From Mesorhizobium mediterraneum (GTDB lineage Bacteria > Pseudomonadota > Alphaproteobacteria > Rhizobiales > Rhizobiaceae): a stretch of 64,000 nt of DNA. A program made the translations under genes and the position numbers. Shown here piece by piece: positions 7,198 through 16,313 of this stretch; position 1 is the stretch's first letter; every line of letters begins with the position of its first letter. A model generated the notes under the pieces. That model did not search any database, was not told where the DNA came from, and worked only from the letters and a program-made list of their open reading frames with translations. The stretch covers positions 19,576 to 83,575 of the forward strand of contig NZ_NPKI01000021.1 in NCBI RefSeq assembly GCF_002284565.1, written 5' to 3'.

Positions 7198-9261
7198 CTA
7201 CTCTAACAATCCGCTGTTCGATCCGTGCGGGAGTGTGACGGATCCTGCGGGGCGAATTGTAAAGTCGGAGGCGAGGTCTTGATAAGACAGCACGGCGAGA
7301 TCAACCCCGTTTCGCGTCAGAAAGCCGCGGACGAAACGTCGGACATCCATTGACGTCAACAGAATAGGGCGGGTTTGACCCGGTTCTGCGTTCGAAAGGA
7401 CCTGACGTATCTGTGATAGCATCGCTTCGCTTTGCCGATCCTCCAGTGCGAGATAGGGGCCTGCATCCGAATCTCGAACCGCGCCACGCATCACATCCTC
7501 GCTCTCGCGCTCGACGACCAAGGCGGACACGATGCCCTCCGTGTTGGCATGGCGGTGGCAGATCTGTCGCTTCAAACCAGAACGGACATATTCCGTCAGC
7601 AGGGCAACGTTTTGCTCACGCTCGCTCCATTCGGCCAATGCCTCCAACACGAGACGGGTGTGGCGGATTGGGATACCTTCCTCCAGGAGGCGGCGCAGAA
7701 CATCGGCAATCCGAGGAATCGGCGTCGTGCGTAGCACCTCTTTCACAAGCTCAGAATATTCCTGCTCCATTCGGCCCAGGAAATGTCGGGTCTCTTGGAT
7801 GCCCACCAATCGCGGTGCGTAGCGGGTCAACGCTGCATGGGCGCGCAAGGCGAGGAGTTCGCCGGGAGCCCTATGCTCCGTGCCGGCGCCCGTAAGGGCC
7901 TTTGCAGGGGTATGTTCAACCGGGAGTCTGTCCGTTTTCGGCTCACGTCTAAGGGGGACACCGCTCGAGTCGACGTGCGCTACATCGGCTCGGAGCGTCA
8001 TCTGGTTTGGATCTAAGGCGTCCTGTTCGACTGGCACGCCCTCGACATCAATCCGGAATTGCGATGCAGGCAGCTGCTCGTCAACCAAGACAGGGATGCG
8101 AGGAACGATAATGCCCAGATCGGCTGTGACCAGGAGCGAAACGCGCCCAATATGTTTTTGCAATTCGGCTTGATCGACCGCCTGCATAAGATCTGGCGCT
8201 AGAAAAAATGCGATCGGGAATTCCTTCGCAGGCGCGGCTTGCTTAGGCTCCGCTGCAGTTCCACCTTTCGCATCGGCAGTGCCGGCGCCCAGCACATCAG
8301 CCTTGACAATGCTTACCGCAGCGAACACTGCGGCCAGCATCAGAAAGACGGGGAGGGGAAACCCAGGAACGAACCCCATTACAACCAGGACGCCGGCCGC
8401 CAGTCGCAAGGCTCGAGTGCTGGCCGTGAGCTGACTGACCATTTCGGTACCGAGGTTGATCCTCGCCGTCCCAGTCACACGGGTGACGATGGTCGCCGCA
8501 GTAATGGAGAGCAGAAGGGCCGGAATCTGCGATATCAATGCATCGCCTATCGTCAGCAGAGTATAGTGATGCAGTACCTCGCCGAAGGACATGCCCTTGG
8601 AGAGCAGGCCGATCGAAATTCCACCCAGCATGTTGATGCAGATAACCACCAGCCCGGCGATGGAATCGCCCTTCACAAATTTCATCGCGCCGTCCATCGC
8701 GCCATAGAGTTGGCTTTCCTTCTCCAATTCGGCGCGCCGCCGGCGGGATTCGTTGGCATCGATGTGGCCGTTGCGTAGCTCTGCGTCGACCGCCATTTGC
8801 TTGCCCGGCAGAGCATCCAGCGTGAAACGCGCCGCCACTTCTGCCACCCGTTCGGCACCCTTCGCGAGGACCATGAATTGCACCATGGTGACGACCAGAA
8901 ATATGACGAAACCCACCACGATATTGCCTGAAATGACGAAATCGCCAAAAGTATGAATAATGCTGCCGGCCTCCCCCTCGGCCAGGATCAGTCGCGTCGT
9001 TGCGACCGTGAGCGCGAGACGGAATACAGTGGAAATCAAAATAACGCCGGGCAAAGAGGAAAAATCAAGTGGAGTACTGACATACAGGGCAACCATCATC
9101 AGCAGTATGGCCAACCCCATATTGAATCCTATCAGGGCGTCGACCACCACGACCGGGATAGGCATGACCATCATCGCGACAGCCAGAAGCAGCATCAACG
9201 CAACCATTAAATCCGGGCTGGCCGGCGCACGCTTGATGAAGTCACGCAGGACGTTGGCCAT
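7198..9261 (-). CDS. rhcV: T3SS export gate protein RhcV (SctV, FHIPEP family)
   Basis: 687 residues, full length for SctV. The N-terminal third has about eight transmembrane segments (from LMVALMLLLAVAMMVM near residue 18 to the end near residue 310). The family signature with ESQLYGAMDGAMKFVKGD lies near residue 185. The C-terminal cytosolic domain (from about 330) forms the nonameric ring that receives substrate-chaperone complexes below the export gate. It lies 54 bp ahead of the Y4yS gene and follows sctD at 9494-10384. The ATG at 9261 has AAGGTG upstream. Confidence 0.96.
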   Translation of the reverse strand: MANVLRDFIKRAPASPDLMVALMLLLAVAMMVMPIPVVVVDALIGFNMGLAILLMMVALYVSTPLDFSSLPGVILISTVFRLALTVATTRLILAEGEAGSIIHTFGDFVISGNIVVGFVIFLVVTMVQFMVLAKGAERVAEVAARFTLDALPGKQMAVDAELRNGHIDANESRRRRAELEKESQLYGAMDGAMKFVKGDSIAGLVVICINMLGGISIGLLSKGMSFGEVLHHYTLLTIGDALISQIPALLLSITAATIVTRVTGTARINLGTEMVSQLTASTRALRLAAGVLVVMGFVPGFPLPVFLMLAAVFAAVSIVKADVLGAGTADAKGGTAAEPKQAAPAKEFPIAFFLAPDLMQAVDQAELQKHIGRVSLLVTADLGIIVPRIPVLVDEQLPASQFRIDVEGVPVEQDALDPNQMTLRADVAHVDSSGVPLRREPKTDRLPVEHTPAKALTGAGTEHRAPGELLALRAHAALTRYAPRLVGIQETRHFLGRMEQEYSELVKEVLRTTPIPRIADVLRRLLEEGIPIRHTRLVLEALAEWSEREQNVALLTEYVRSGLKRQICHRHANTEGIVSALVVERESEDVMRGAVRDSDAGPYLALEDRQSEAMLSQIRQVLSNAEPGQTRPILLTSMDVRRFVRGFLTRNGVDLAVLSYQDLASDFTIRPAGSVTLPHGSNSGLLE

Positions 9262-9493
9262 CGAGACACCTTTGCAATCGGTTGAGACTTACTCTGCTGT
9301 TACGCCATGAAACGTGGCTTTCGAACTCCGAAGGCGCCTCAGCCTTGGCCAGCGCGTGACCCTGCATGAGAGCCACAAGCAGGCGCGAAATGGCTGGGCA
9401 GCAAATGTTTCCAACGCAGCCAGCTTGTCAGCACCGAGCGCGACAGGATGTTTGGCTGGCCATAGAGTGCTGCTTGATGGGGCCTGCGAGCTT

Positions 9494-10384
9494 TCAATAT
9501 TGGAGAGCAGCAATGCGGCCATTCCTGCTCAGCAGCACACGGCTGTCCTCAATACGATCGACCACCCATCCATCAGCCAAAATGGCGCCGACAAAATACT
9601 TCTCGCTGTCGATGACAATATATGGTTGGACCCCATGCCACACAGCTTCGACCGCGATTGCGGATGGCGCCTTCTCCTCTTTGATGAGCACTCCGTTCAC
9701 CAGTGTTAGAGTACCCTTGGTGCGACGATCGAACGATTGCTGAAGCTTCTGCCAGCTGATGACCGATTCAGACGTGACGGTGCCTTCGGCGGTCACAACA
9801 CCCTTTGCCGACCCAATCTTGACGTCGAGAAGACCCGCTCGATCGACTTCCTCCTGCAGCTCTTGGGCCGCTGCCTCCGTAAGTTCATTGTCAGCGCGGT
9901 GACTGATCGTTCTGGACGCGACTTCAGCCCGAAGTGAATTGGGGCTCGATCCACTTGCATCGCCAAGATAGGAGATCGTGCCTGAAAGCGCGCCGATCCC
10001 GAGTGAGCTGATTATGACCATGGCGAGCACACCGATCGGTAGGCGCGGTATGCCGGTCGAACCAGGCGGCTCTGCATCCTGCACGGACAAAGCAATGGAC
10101 ATCTCGCCTACGAGCAGGACGACAGGAAGGGGCACAACAACGGACTGGCCTGCGGCGATATTCCGGTTGCCCTCGATACTGAGTCCGGGTGCAAGCGCCT
10201 CGAGTTCGATCGACTTGCCAAGAAGAGTTACACGAAGATGATGCGGTGCCAGTCCTTGCTCGACAAAGACCAAATCGGCATCGAAGCCGCTGCCGATTAA
10301 ACACGTTTGAAGATCCGTCTTGCCGGTCAGTCCGCAATAGAGCCCCGAAAGCACTTCGAAACGGAGGGAAACGGCGTCATCCAC
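9494..10384 (-). CDS. sctD: T3SS inner-membrane ring protein SctD (Y4yQ), FHA-like
   Basis: 296 residues. The N-terminal ~100 residues resemble the FHA-like cytoplasmic domain of YscD/SctD proteins. A single membrane segment follows (GVLAMVIISSLGIGALSG, about residues 116-133), then a periplasmic part with a BON-like region (LLDVKIGSAKGVVTAEGTV). It occupies the place of y4yQ in NGR234, between nopA and rhcV. It would pair with RhcJ to build the basal-body ring. A gap of about 230 bp separates it from rhcV, and a perfect palindrome sits just upstream between it and nopA. Confidence 0.85.
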   Translation of the reverse strand: MDDAVSLRFEVLSGLYCGLTGKTDLQTCLIGSGFDADLVFVEQGLAPHHLRVTLLGKSIELEALAPGLSIEGNRNIAAGQSVVVPLPVVLLVGEMSIALSVQDAEPPGSTGIPRLPIGVLAMVIISSLGIGALSGTISYLGDASGSSPNSLRAEVASRTISHRADNELTEAAAQELQEEVDRAGLLDVKIGSAKGVVTAEGTVTSESVISWQKLQQSFDRRTKGTLTLVNGVLIKEEKAPSAIAVEAVWHGVQPYIVIDSEKYFVGAILADGWVVDRIEDSRVLLSRNGRIAALQY

Positions 10385-10408
10385 AGAGCATCTCTCAAAC
10401 AGGATAGA

Positions 10409-10434
10409 AGCCGCATGGCAATTGCCATGCGGCT
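10409..10434. terminator. Perfect 26-bp palindrome between nopA and sctD
   Basis: One 13-base arm, AGCCGCATGGCAA, is followed immediately by its exact complement. As RNA it forms a long hairpin. It has no clear U-tract on the minus strand. Its location between a highly expressed pilin gene and a low-copy basal-body gene suggests mRNA 3'-end protection or partial attenuation. A dimeric protein binding site is the alternative. Confidence 0.5.
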
Positions 10435-10500
10435 CATTTCGGGACTACGTCGCGTCAATAAGGAGACGCGCTAGGGGCAGTCTAAAAGCCGCTTCCGACA

Positions 10501-10743
10501 TTACGAAACGCGTTCGTCGGCGGCCTTCTTGATGGTCTGGAGATTGGTCGTTAGAGTGCGCAACTGGACACTCCTTTTCGTCGCCTCCAAGCTAACATTG
10601 GTTAGTTCCTGCACTTGCGCCTGAAAAGCAGTAGCATCAGCTCCGCTTGTATTGCCGGGAGTGCCACTGTTAGTTTTATCGGTATTGCCGGCGCTACTGG
10701 TATTGGTATTGCCTGATTTTTTATTATTATCAACTGCAGCCAT
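10501..10743 (-). CDS. nopA: T3SS needle/pilus subunit NopA
   Basis: 80 residues. The N-terminus is Ser/Thr/Asn/Gly-rich and low in complexity (KKSGNTNTSS to SGAD). The helical C-terminus (QAQVQELTNVSLEATKRSV) is typical of NopA/SctF-type needle proteins. The ATG at 10743 is chosen because AAGGA lies 6 nt before it. The ATG at 10749 directly abuts that site. Position between nopC and the Y4yQ gene matches NGR234. It is secreted and forms the extracellular pilus. Confidence 0.8.
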   Translation of the reverse strand: MAAVDNNKKSGNTNTSSAGNTDKTNSGTPGNTSGADATAFQAQVQELTNVSLEATKRSVQLRTLTTNLQTIKKAADERVS

Positions 10744-10815
10744 GATCATTCCTTTTTCTGTTGGAGTTGTGCCGTCAATAACGGCCTGTATGACCTCACG
10801 CCGGATTTTCCCGCG

Positions 10816-11145
10816 TCAGGCATCTTCTGTGTCATCCAAAGCTTCATCGGCCTCAGCCATCGCATCGTTCGCGAATTGGAACGCGAACGATCGCAGGATA
10901 CTTTGGAAGGCTTCACTTTGTGCTGCAGACTGTGAGTTGTCTTGAAGTTGATCATTTGAAACGGTCCGGTTATCCGCCCGATCGTTCCCGCCAGCTGGCT
11001 TGCCATCATTCCCACCAGCTGGCTTGCCATCATTGCCACCAGCCGGCTTGCCATCACCAGAATGCTCGGATTTCGAATCCCCATGGCCCTTTCGGATCAA
11101 GGAAGTCCCGAGGTTGCCAACTCCACTCCCAATTGCTGCTATCAT
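10816..11145 (-). CDS. nopC: Secreted T3SS protein NopC-like, with internal octapeptide repeats
   Basis: 109 residues from the preferred ATG at 11145, which has GGAG 6 nt upstream; an in-frame ATG at 11160 lacks one. The protein has a short N-terminal part, then three exact DGKPAGGN repeats from 24-bp DNA repeats, and an acidic helical C-terminus (FQSILRSFAFQFANDAMAEA). It occupies the nopC (y4yP) position ahead of nopA and behind a tts box. The assignment rests more on position than on sequence identity. It is probably an extracellular Nop protein. Confidence 0.65.
   Translation of the reverse strand: MIAAIGSGVGNLGTSLIRKGHGDSKSEHSGDGKPAGGNDGKPAGGNDGKPAGGNDRADNRTVSNDQLQDNSQSAAQSEAFQSILRSFAFQFANDAMAEADEALDDTEDA
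10985..11056. repeat. Three tandem 24-bp repeats inside the nopC-like gene
   Basis: Three consecutive 24-base units, starting at 10985, 11009 and 11033, each ending CTTGCCATCA and differing at only one to three positions. They encode DGKPAGGN three times. They keep the reading frame, so unit number can vary without breaking the gene. Confidence 0.9.
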
Positions 11146-11202
11146 CAGGTACTCCGGCATTTGCCATTGGCGGCGACGTGTTAAAGGTTAACCTCGATCA
11201 AG

Positions 11203-11232
11203 CTAAGGGCGGGAGCTTTCGAGAACCTGACG
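11203..11232 (-). promoter_or_regulatory. tts box upstream of nopC-nopA block
   Basis: On the minus strand: CGTCAGGTTCTCGAAAGCTC followed by CCGCCCTTAG. It matches the TtsI-box pattern (GTCAG-TT-TCGAAAGCT). It lies about 60-90 bp ahead of the nopC start and points toward it. Confidence 0.7.
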
Positions 11233-12160
11233 GCTTTTGACAAAAACCGGCCAGCGCAAAAACGTATGCTCTGCAGGATGTTGCTCTCGCATCGAACAGT
11301 CGACCACGATCTCGGCTGTTCGGCCAATCCCGCCGTCCACGCATGCCGCGACCGAATGGCAGCCGCAGCAGCTCGTTTGAATCCTCGATGCTGTGGTGTC
11401 GAACAGGAGACACGGTCCACGTGCTGCATGACCGCAATGACCGTATTCTTGCTGGCTCCACGGGCGCACGCAACGAGCAGGAACTCGGTCTTTGCATCAC
11501 CATTCTCTCGCCTGCACATCACGGCCCGGCGCGGTGAGCTCATTGGCTTCGAGAAGGTCGGCGACCGTACGAACATGGGATGGTCTGCCGGCTTTGGGAG
11601 GCCGGTGCGGATCCTCTTCTCACCATATCGAAAGCTTGAAGCGGTCGGATTTTCTTGCCCTGTTCGTGAGAACTCCCATCGTCAGCTAATCGTCAGCCAA
11701 GCGGTCTATCTAGGCCGGCCGTGCCTGACCTTCGGATCCAAAGGTCCCGTCTCGACACTTTTTGTAACTATAGATCGAAATGGTTTCCCGCGCGATACGC
11801 AACGCACACGCTTCTCTGAAGCAAATGTGTGACTTTGTCGGTGGCGAACGAGAGGAGTGACGCCTCAATAAAATCGTCAGGCACGTGTCTAGGAAGGGGA
11901 GCTAGCCGAGTTGGTCTGATTTCATTCGCTGTTCCTGGAAATCGGCGGACTGAAGCGCTGATAATCTCAGGACATCGATGGCAACGTTGCGAAAGTCCTG
12001 TGAGCTCGGGCCAATCTTGGCCTGCTACTGAGAAGCACTTTGGCGGGAACATTACGCCGTCGCGGGTCTGGCTGACCGTGACGTTAACCGAAAGATGCCG
12101 CTGGTCTCGTCAGCCGCCAGCACAATAGCAGCACATTCTCGCCTACTACGGAGACGCAAT
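11233..12160. other. 930-bp region without a supported gene, holding one tts box
   Basis: Overlapping frames exist on both strands at 11266-11832 and 11181-11576, but none shows a recognised domain, good start or clear ribosome binding site. The minus-strand frames look like a decayed gene or IS fragment that I could not assign. The identifiable element is the plus-strand tts box at 11679-11709. Confidence 0.4.
11679..11709 (+). promoter_or_regulatory. tts box reading toward the effector candidate
   Basis: TCGTCAGCTAATCGTCAGCC followed by AAGCGGTCTAT. This is the same arrangement as the boxes before nopP and nopB (two GTCAGC halves 10-11 bases apart). It is about 450 bp upstream of the large plus-strand gene at 12161, the only plausible target in this direction. 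Confidence 0.65.
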
Positions 12161-14611
12161 ATGAAGGGCATTGGCCGACCACGGAAATCGCAGGCTGAAA
12201 CTGGAGCCAGCCGCGCGGGGCGGGCGAGCAGTTCCCTTTCGCAATCAAGTCTTGCTGCGGGAGAAGGTGGACAGTCATTCGATTCCGTTGTGGAGCAGAT
12301 GCGCTCTGGGGACGCCGATAGGAGGCCCTCCTCCCTTCCAGTTGCGCGCGGTCCAGGCGATGCCCGCGAAAGTCTGCCAGGCGCCTCGATTGGCGAAGAT
12401 CAAATCCTGAACGCACCGCCACGTGGAGCCGCTGCGCCACCACGCGGAACCGTAGCGCCACGTGGCGCAGCCGCAAGGCGGCGCGGTTCTCCCTCCATGT
12501 CTGAGGGCGAAGCCATGGCGCCGGTCGGTAGCCAACTATCAACCGCGCAGGTGGAAGGCACCAGCTCATCGTCAAATCAAGATATCAGTCCGACACAGCT
12601 CAGAATGAACAGTCTTGTTCAACAACTGACTGATTGCGAGGCTGCGGCCAGGAAAACCGACGTCCCCGAGGAGGCGGTGGAGCTGATCAGTCGGGTCGTC
12701 GATGCAGCCTCAGCAATTCTGGAGTACCGCGCTAGCCTGCCTGCGGCTGAGGCGCAGACAATTATGCCAGACGACAAGGTGCGTAGATGTTGCCAGATCG
12801 TGTGCGACGCCGCGAATGAAGTAGACAAACTTGGCCTGTCGACGATCACGAAATTGGACAAAAAGACCAAGAAAGCGGCAGGTATGGTCGATAAACTCTA
12901 CTCCTACTCCCAGGCGGACCGGCAGGAGCTGTTGATTTTAAATGTGGAGAACCACCATACGGCGGCAATTAAGTGGTGGGAAAAAAAGGCATGGCGCTCC
13001 GAACGGCAGCGATCCGCCTGCGCTGCCACCGCTAGCCTATCCAGTGGAACGCCCGTGATGCGGGAAGCCGAGCGGTGCGCACTGCGGCTGCGTGCCGGCT
13101 CGGTACTGAGTGTCAGGATCTGGCTGGTCCGTGAGCGGATCGGTCTTGCGCGGGCCAAGATTGAACTGCGGGCGAGCAGGTTCGAGCCAGATTTGAAGGA
13201 ACTCCTCGTCGGTCGAAATGGAGTGGTGCAGCTGATGGCAAGCGCCGTTCAAGAAGCTCTTCGCGCCCTCTCTTTGGCGAAGGGCATAATGGATGATGGC
13301 AAAGCACTCAACGCTCATGATTGCGCGGTTGTAGAAAAAATCATGGAGCGGCTTTCGGATTTTGGATTGGCGTTGCACGAGGTGCATACCAAGCTAAGCC
13401 ATACCTACCCAGATGCCGGCCTCCCATTGAAACTGTTCGAACGGATCGTGGACGATGCATGGATCACTGCGCACGATGCCATGCACTTGTTGAACCTGCA
13501 GTCTCCGCCGTCAGCCATCATGGCGCCACAGGCCCAGGCGGGCGCTGCGATGCCGGCCAGGGCAGGCGCTGCGATACCGGCTGACACTGCTGGTACGGCT
13601 GCAGTGTCAGAAGGCACTACAGCGCGAAGGAAAGGGAAGTCAAAGCATAAGTCGGCAGCTCGCGCCGGGACTTCTGCCGCCGGGCAGCCATCAACACCAG
13701 TCGCTGCGAACGCCGGCACAGTGCCAGCAGCCAAGGTTCTCGCGCGCTCGGATCAAGTTGCGAGTACACAGGTGAGAGCGCAAGAGGTGGCTGCGAGTTC
13801 GTCGGGGGCAGGCTCGACAATCGGGGGCGCCGCGTTGTCAATGGAGGTATTGACGGAGCGGCTCAAACGATTGGACGAACTTTTGCAGTTCGATCTGGCC
13901 GGTCAGCAAAGCGTCGTCTCCCAAGTGCGCCAGATGAAGCCTGAGGAGGCCGGTAAGGTCGTGGACGATGTGGCCCAGTACCTGCGAGCCCAGGCCATTG
14001 AGATGCAAACCTGTCTCGCCGGGTTGCAGGGGCGTAATGTACGCCTGCTACTCACCTCCACCCAGCTACCCAAAGTGCACGAACGCACAGACCAGCTCAA
14101 AGGGTTGCTGAACATGGTGCTGGGACAGGCCAACGCATTGAATGAAGGAAAAGCCGGCATTACGACTGATTGCATGAAGACCTACGCATTTCCGGCGCAA
14201 AAATACCTGGAACATTTGTGCAATGCCGACGAATTGATGCCGCCGGAGGCACCGGTCGCGCTGCGTGGCGAGCCAGGAAAGCTGTTTGAGATGAAGCTGC
14301 AGCCCAAGATGCTGGTCAATGGTGCGATGCCGAGCCCGATGTGGGTGCACATCCACACGAGTCGCCCCGTCATGGCCAGAAACTTGGAAGGGCTGGCTGA
14401 TTCCGAATTCACCGCTTGCCACGTTAAATCCAACGAACAGCGCGGCTACAATCGAGAGCGAGAGGAAGCCGATGCTAGGTCCGGTCGCGAGAAGGTCATA
14501 ATTCATCGCGGCAAACTCACCCCCGCTTTCTGTAAGTCCTTGTTGACCTCGGGGCTTGGCCGCCAACCACGCCATTCGCGTGCCGAGCTCCCGTCGGCGC
14601 AGGCTGCATGA
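12161..14611 (+). CDS. Large candidate T3SS effector, family not recognised
   Basis: 816 residues. ATG at 12161 with GGAG about 8 nt upstream; an in-frame extension to 12095 lacks one. The first ~150 residues are Ser/Pro/Arg/Ala-rich and disordered (SSSLSQSSLAAGEGG; PPRGAAAPPRGTVAPRG), as in type III signals. A helical middle follows (residues about 150-460), then a second Ala-rich linker (about 470-560, QAQAGAAMPARAGAAIPA), and a helical C-terminal domain (about 570-800) with a conserved-looking block PMWVHIHTSRPVMARNL. The gene lies between nopC and nopP inside the T3SS locus and behind a tts box. M. loti encodes large secreted proteins of this general type, but I cannot assign a family or activity. 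Confidence 0.6.
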   Translation: MKGIGRPRKSQAETGASRAGRASSSLSQSSLAAGEGGQSFDSVVEQMRSGDADRRPSSLPVARGPGDARESLPGASIGEDQILNAPPRGAAAPPRGTVAPRGAAARRRGSPSMSEGEAMAPVGSQLSTAQVEGTSSSSNQDISPTQLRMNSLVQQLTDCEAAARKTDVPEEAVELISRVVDAASAILEYRASLPAAEAQTIMPDDKVRRCCQIVCDAANEVDKLGLSTITKLDKKTKKAAGMVDKLYSYSQADRQELLILNVENHHTAAIKWWEKKAWRSERQRSACAATASLSSGTPVMREAERCALRLRAGSVLSVRIWLVRERIGLARAKIELRASRFEPDLKELLVGRNGVVQLMASAVQEALRALSLAKGIMDDGKALNAHDCAVVEKIMERLSDFGLALHEVHTKLSHTYPDAGLPLKLFERIVDDAWITAHDAMHLLNLQSPPSAIMAPQAQAGAAMPARAGAAIPADTAGTAAVSEGTTARRKGKSKHKSAARAGTSAAGQPSTPVAANAGTVPAAKVLARSDQVASTQVRAQEVAASSSGAGSTIGGAALSMEVLTERLKRLDELLQFDLAGQQSVVSQVRQMKPEEAGKVVDDVAQYLRAQAIEMQTCLAGLQGRNVRLLLTSTQLPKVHERTDQLKGLLNMVLGQANALNEGKAGITTDCMKTYAFPAQKYLEHLCNADELMPPEAPVALRGEPGKLFEMKLQPKMLVNGAMPSPMWVHIHTSRPVMARNLEGLADSEFTACHVKSNEQRGYNREREEADARSGREKVIIHRGKLTPAFCKSLLTSGLGRQPRHSRAELPSAQAA

Positions 14612-15153
14612 CAGGGCACGTACTTTGGGGTCTAGGGCAGAATGCGGCCGGCCACGCTGTGAGTCAGCGAGCATTTCTCCTGGCCAAACCGCGAATGCCG
14701 CTGCGCGAGTTGCGGTCCGGCGATTGGAGTCGATCGGCTACCGTCAGGGCCGATTTGCGATGTCGCGTTACCTGCTGTTGACGTGGCGGCGTATCTTGCC
14801 TCCCATCCAACTTATCGCCGAGATCGCGCCGCCAAGATCGAGGCGGAAGGTCTTCCTGCGAGCGCGGAGCAGGCATAGCCGATCCGATCGGGATCGGCGC
14901 ATCGCAACGACCCAACGGTGTGGTGGAGAAAATTGGATTCGGGAGAGCTCGTATCCAAGAGGCGGAGTTCCGGCCCGAATACAATCCGCTCGCAAGCACC
15001 CACGATGCGCATCCGCAGTTTATTGTCTGGGAGATGGGCTGGATTGCTCGGCGGCGCTGGCGCTAAGGCGGGGCTGTCGCCGGACAATTAGCATTCACTG
15101 CCAACAGCCTTGCAACCGTCACCAGTTGCAAGGCTCGGCGGCGGGTCGACAAA
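14612..15153. other. Intergenic/decayed region between effector candidate and nopP
   Basis: Plus-strand frames contain short protein-like stretches (AAYLASHPTYRRDRAAKIEA near 14780; EYNPLASTHDAHPQF near 14980), but in different frames and without starts. It may be the remnant of a gene I do not recognise. No RNA gene or strong terminator was seen. Confidence 0.35.
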
Positions 15154-15957
15154 TCACATGAAATCGTCGTCGGACCCGCTATCGCTGCTGTCGCTGTCCT
15201 CGGTTTTGTGGAGATAGAGTGGAGGTTTGCCTGCACGCTGCCACTCACCGGCACTGTTCTTCGTCCATTTGTCGGGATGCTGCGTAGGGTCAAGCACCAG
15301 GTCGCCATGATCCACTTCAACAAACCCCATCGTCTGCGCGCGCGCTTGTGCTTCCGGATTAGCCGCACGCCAATTCAGCAACGGTCGGTCGCCGTCTATC
15401 CGAAGTTGATGCTCCAGCAGAATATCGCCCGCATTTTCGACGAGCGGATGGGCGACTTGAAGATCCACTATGGAAGTGACCTCAGTTCGACCAGGAAATT
15501 GTTCCCGCCAACTTTCCGATTCGAACTCGTTCATGCTGAATCCGCCTTCCATTCTCAGCAGTCCGGCACTCCGGTCTCCCAATTGGTAACTGAAATATCG
15601 CGCGTGCTCCGTATCTCGACGGATGCCATATTGCTGAGCAACGTCCGCGGTGCGCCTGGCTCGTGACGATACGAACTCCGAATACTCTTGAGGATTGTCG
15701 GCGATGTGCGTGATTTCATCACCATGAAATTGCCTCACCTGTCTCCTGAAGGAAGTCCTGTTGATCTCCACCACAGGAGGTCGGGAATTGAGGGAGTATG
15801 CTTGGGGAGCCGCCGATGATGAGGCGCCGCTACCTTCCGATCCGGATAAGTGCATTCGGGCAAATGTGTCCGCGAACCCTTCGCTTCCTGCATCCGATTG
15901 CTCGCCGGCATTGTGCGCGCGGTAACTATCGGATGAGCCACCAATTCGACCATACAT
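15154..15957 (-). CDS. nopP: Type III effector NopP
   Basis: 267 residues, close to the usual ~270 of NopP. It has a Ser/Gly-rich N-terminus (MYGRIGGSSDSYRAHNAG). A globular region follows with PVVEINRTSFRRQVRQFHGD, then DLQVAHPLVENAGDILLEHQ, and an acidic tail (DSDSSDSGSDDD). NopP is a plant-phosphorylated effector in other rhizobia; no enzymatic motif is visible. The ATG at 15957 is chosen because the sequence before it lacks homology; GGAG lies 11 nt upstream. A TTG at 15984 is possible. A tts box at 16014-16044 points to it. It sits 360 bp beyond the end of rhcU. Confidence 0.75.
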   Translation of the reverse strand: MYGRIGGSSDSYRAHNAGEQSDAGSEGFADTFARMHLSGSEGSGASSSAAPQAYSLNSRPPVVEINRTSFRRQVRQFHGDEITHIADNPQEYSEFVSSRARRTADVAQQYGIRRDTEHARYFSYQLGDRSAGLLRMEGGFSMNEFESESWREQFPGRTEVTSIVDLQVAHPLVENAGDILLEHQLRIDGDRPLLNWRAANPEAQARAQTMGFVEVDHGDLVLDPTQHPDKWTKNSAGEWQRAGKPPLYLHKTEDSDSSDSGSDDDFM

Positions 15958-16013
15958 GACGATTCGTACTCCTATGTTTCGCAACCGAGCTCAAGTTAGC
16001 ACGGCTGTTCAAC

Positions 16014-16044
16014 ATAGGGCGCTTAGTTGACGACTAGCTGACGA
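16014..16044 (-). promoter_or_regulatory. tts box upstream of nopP
   Basis: Minus strand: TCGTCAGCTAGTCGTCAACT followed by AAGCGCCCTAT. It is about 57 bp before the nopP start and nearly identical in layout to the box at 11679-11709. This implies TtsI-dependent, independent transcription of nopP. Confidence 0.75.
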
Positions 16045-16313
16045 GGGCATTCCAACGGCTGCACCAATCAAATCCGCACTGCCGGCCTCAAAACCTCGGA
16101 CTGCGCCACGCACCGGCCAGCAGAGGCTGAAAGGTCATGCCCGGAGGACTTGCCGTAGTTGCTGGGTGGCAGATCCGAGGGGAGTGATTGCCCCAGGCCC
16201 GCGGTTGCGCGGTTGGCCTGACAGAGACACTGGGGCACGGATGGCCAGCCGACATTTGCCACTAGCATGGAGCCAGGTCAGTTTTGAACTGGGCAGTCGT
16301 GGACTTCCAATGA

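Noticed and set aside
11181..11832. Overlapping frames on both strands between nopC and the effector candidate
   Set aside because: Neither strand gives a known domain or start signal. Possibly a decayed gene, but not enough to name.
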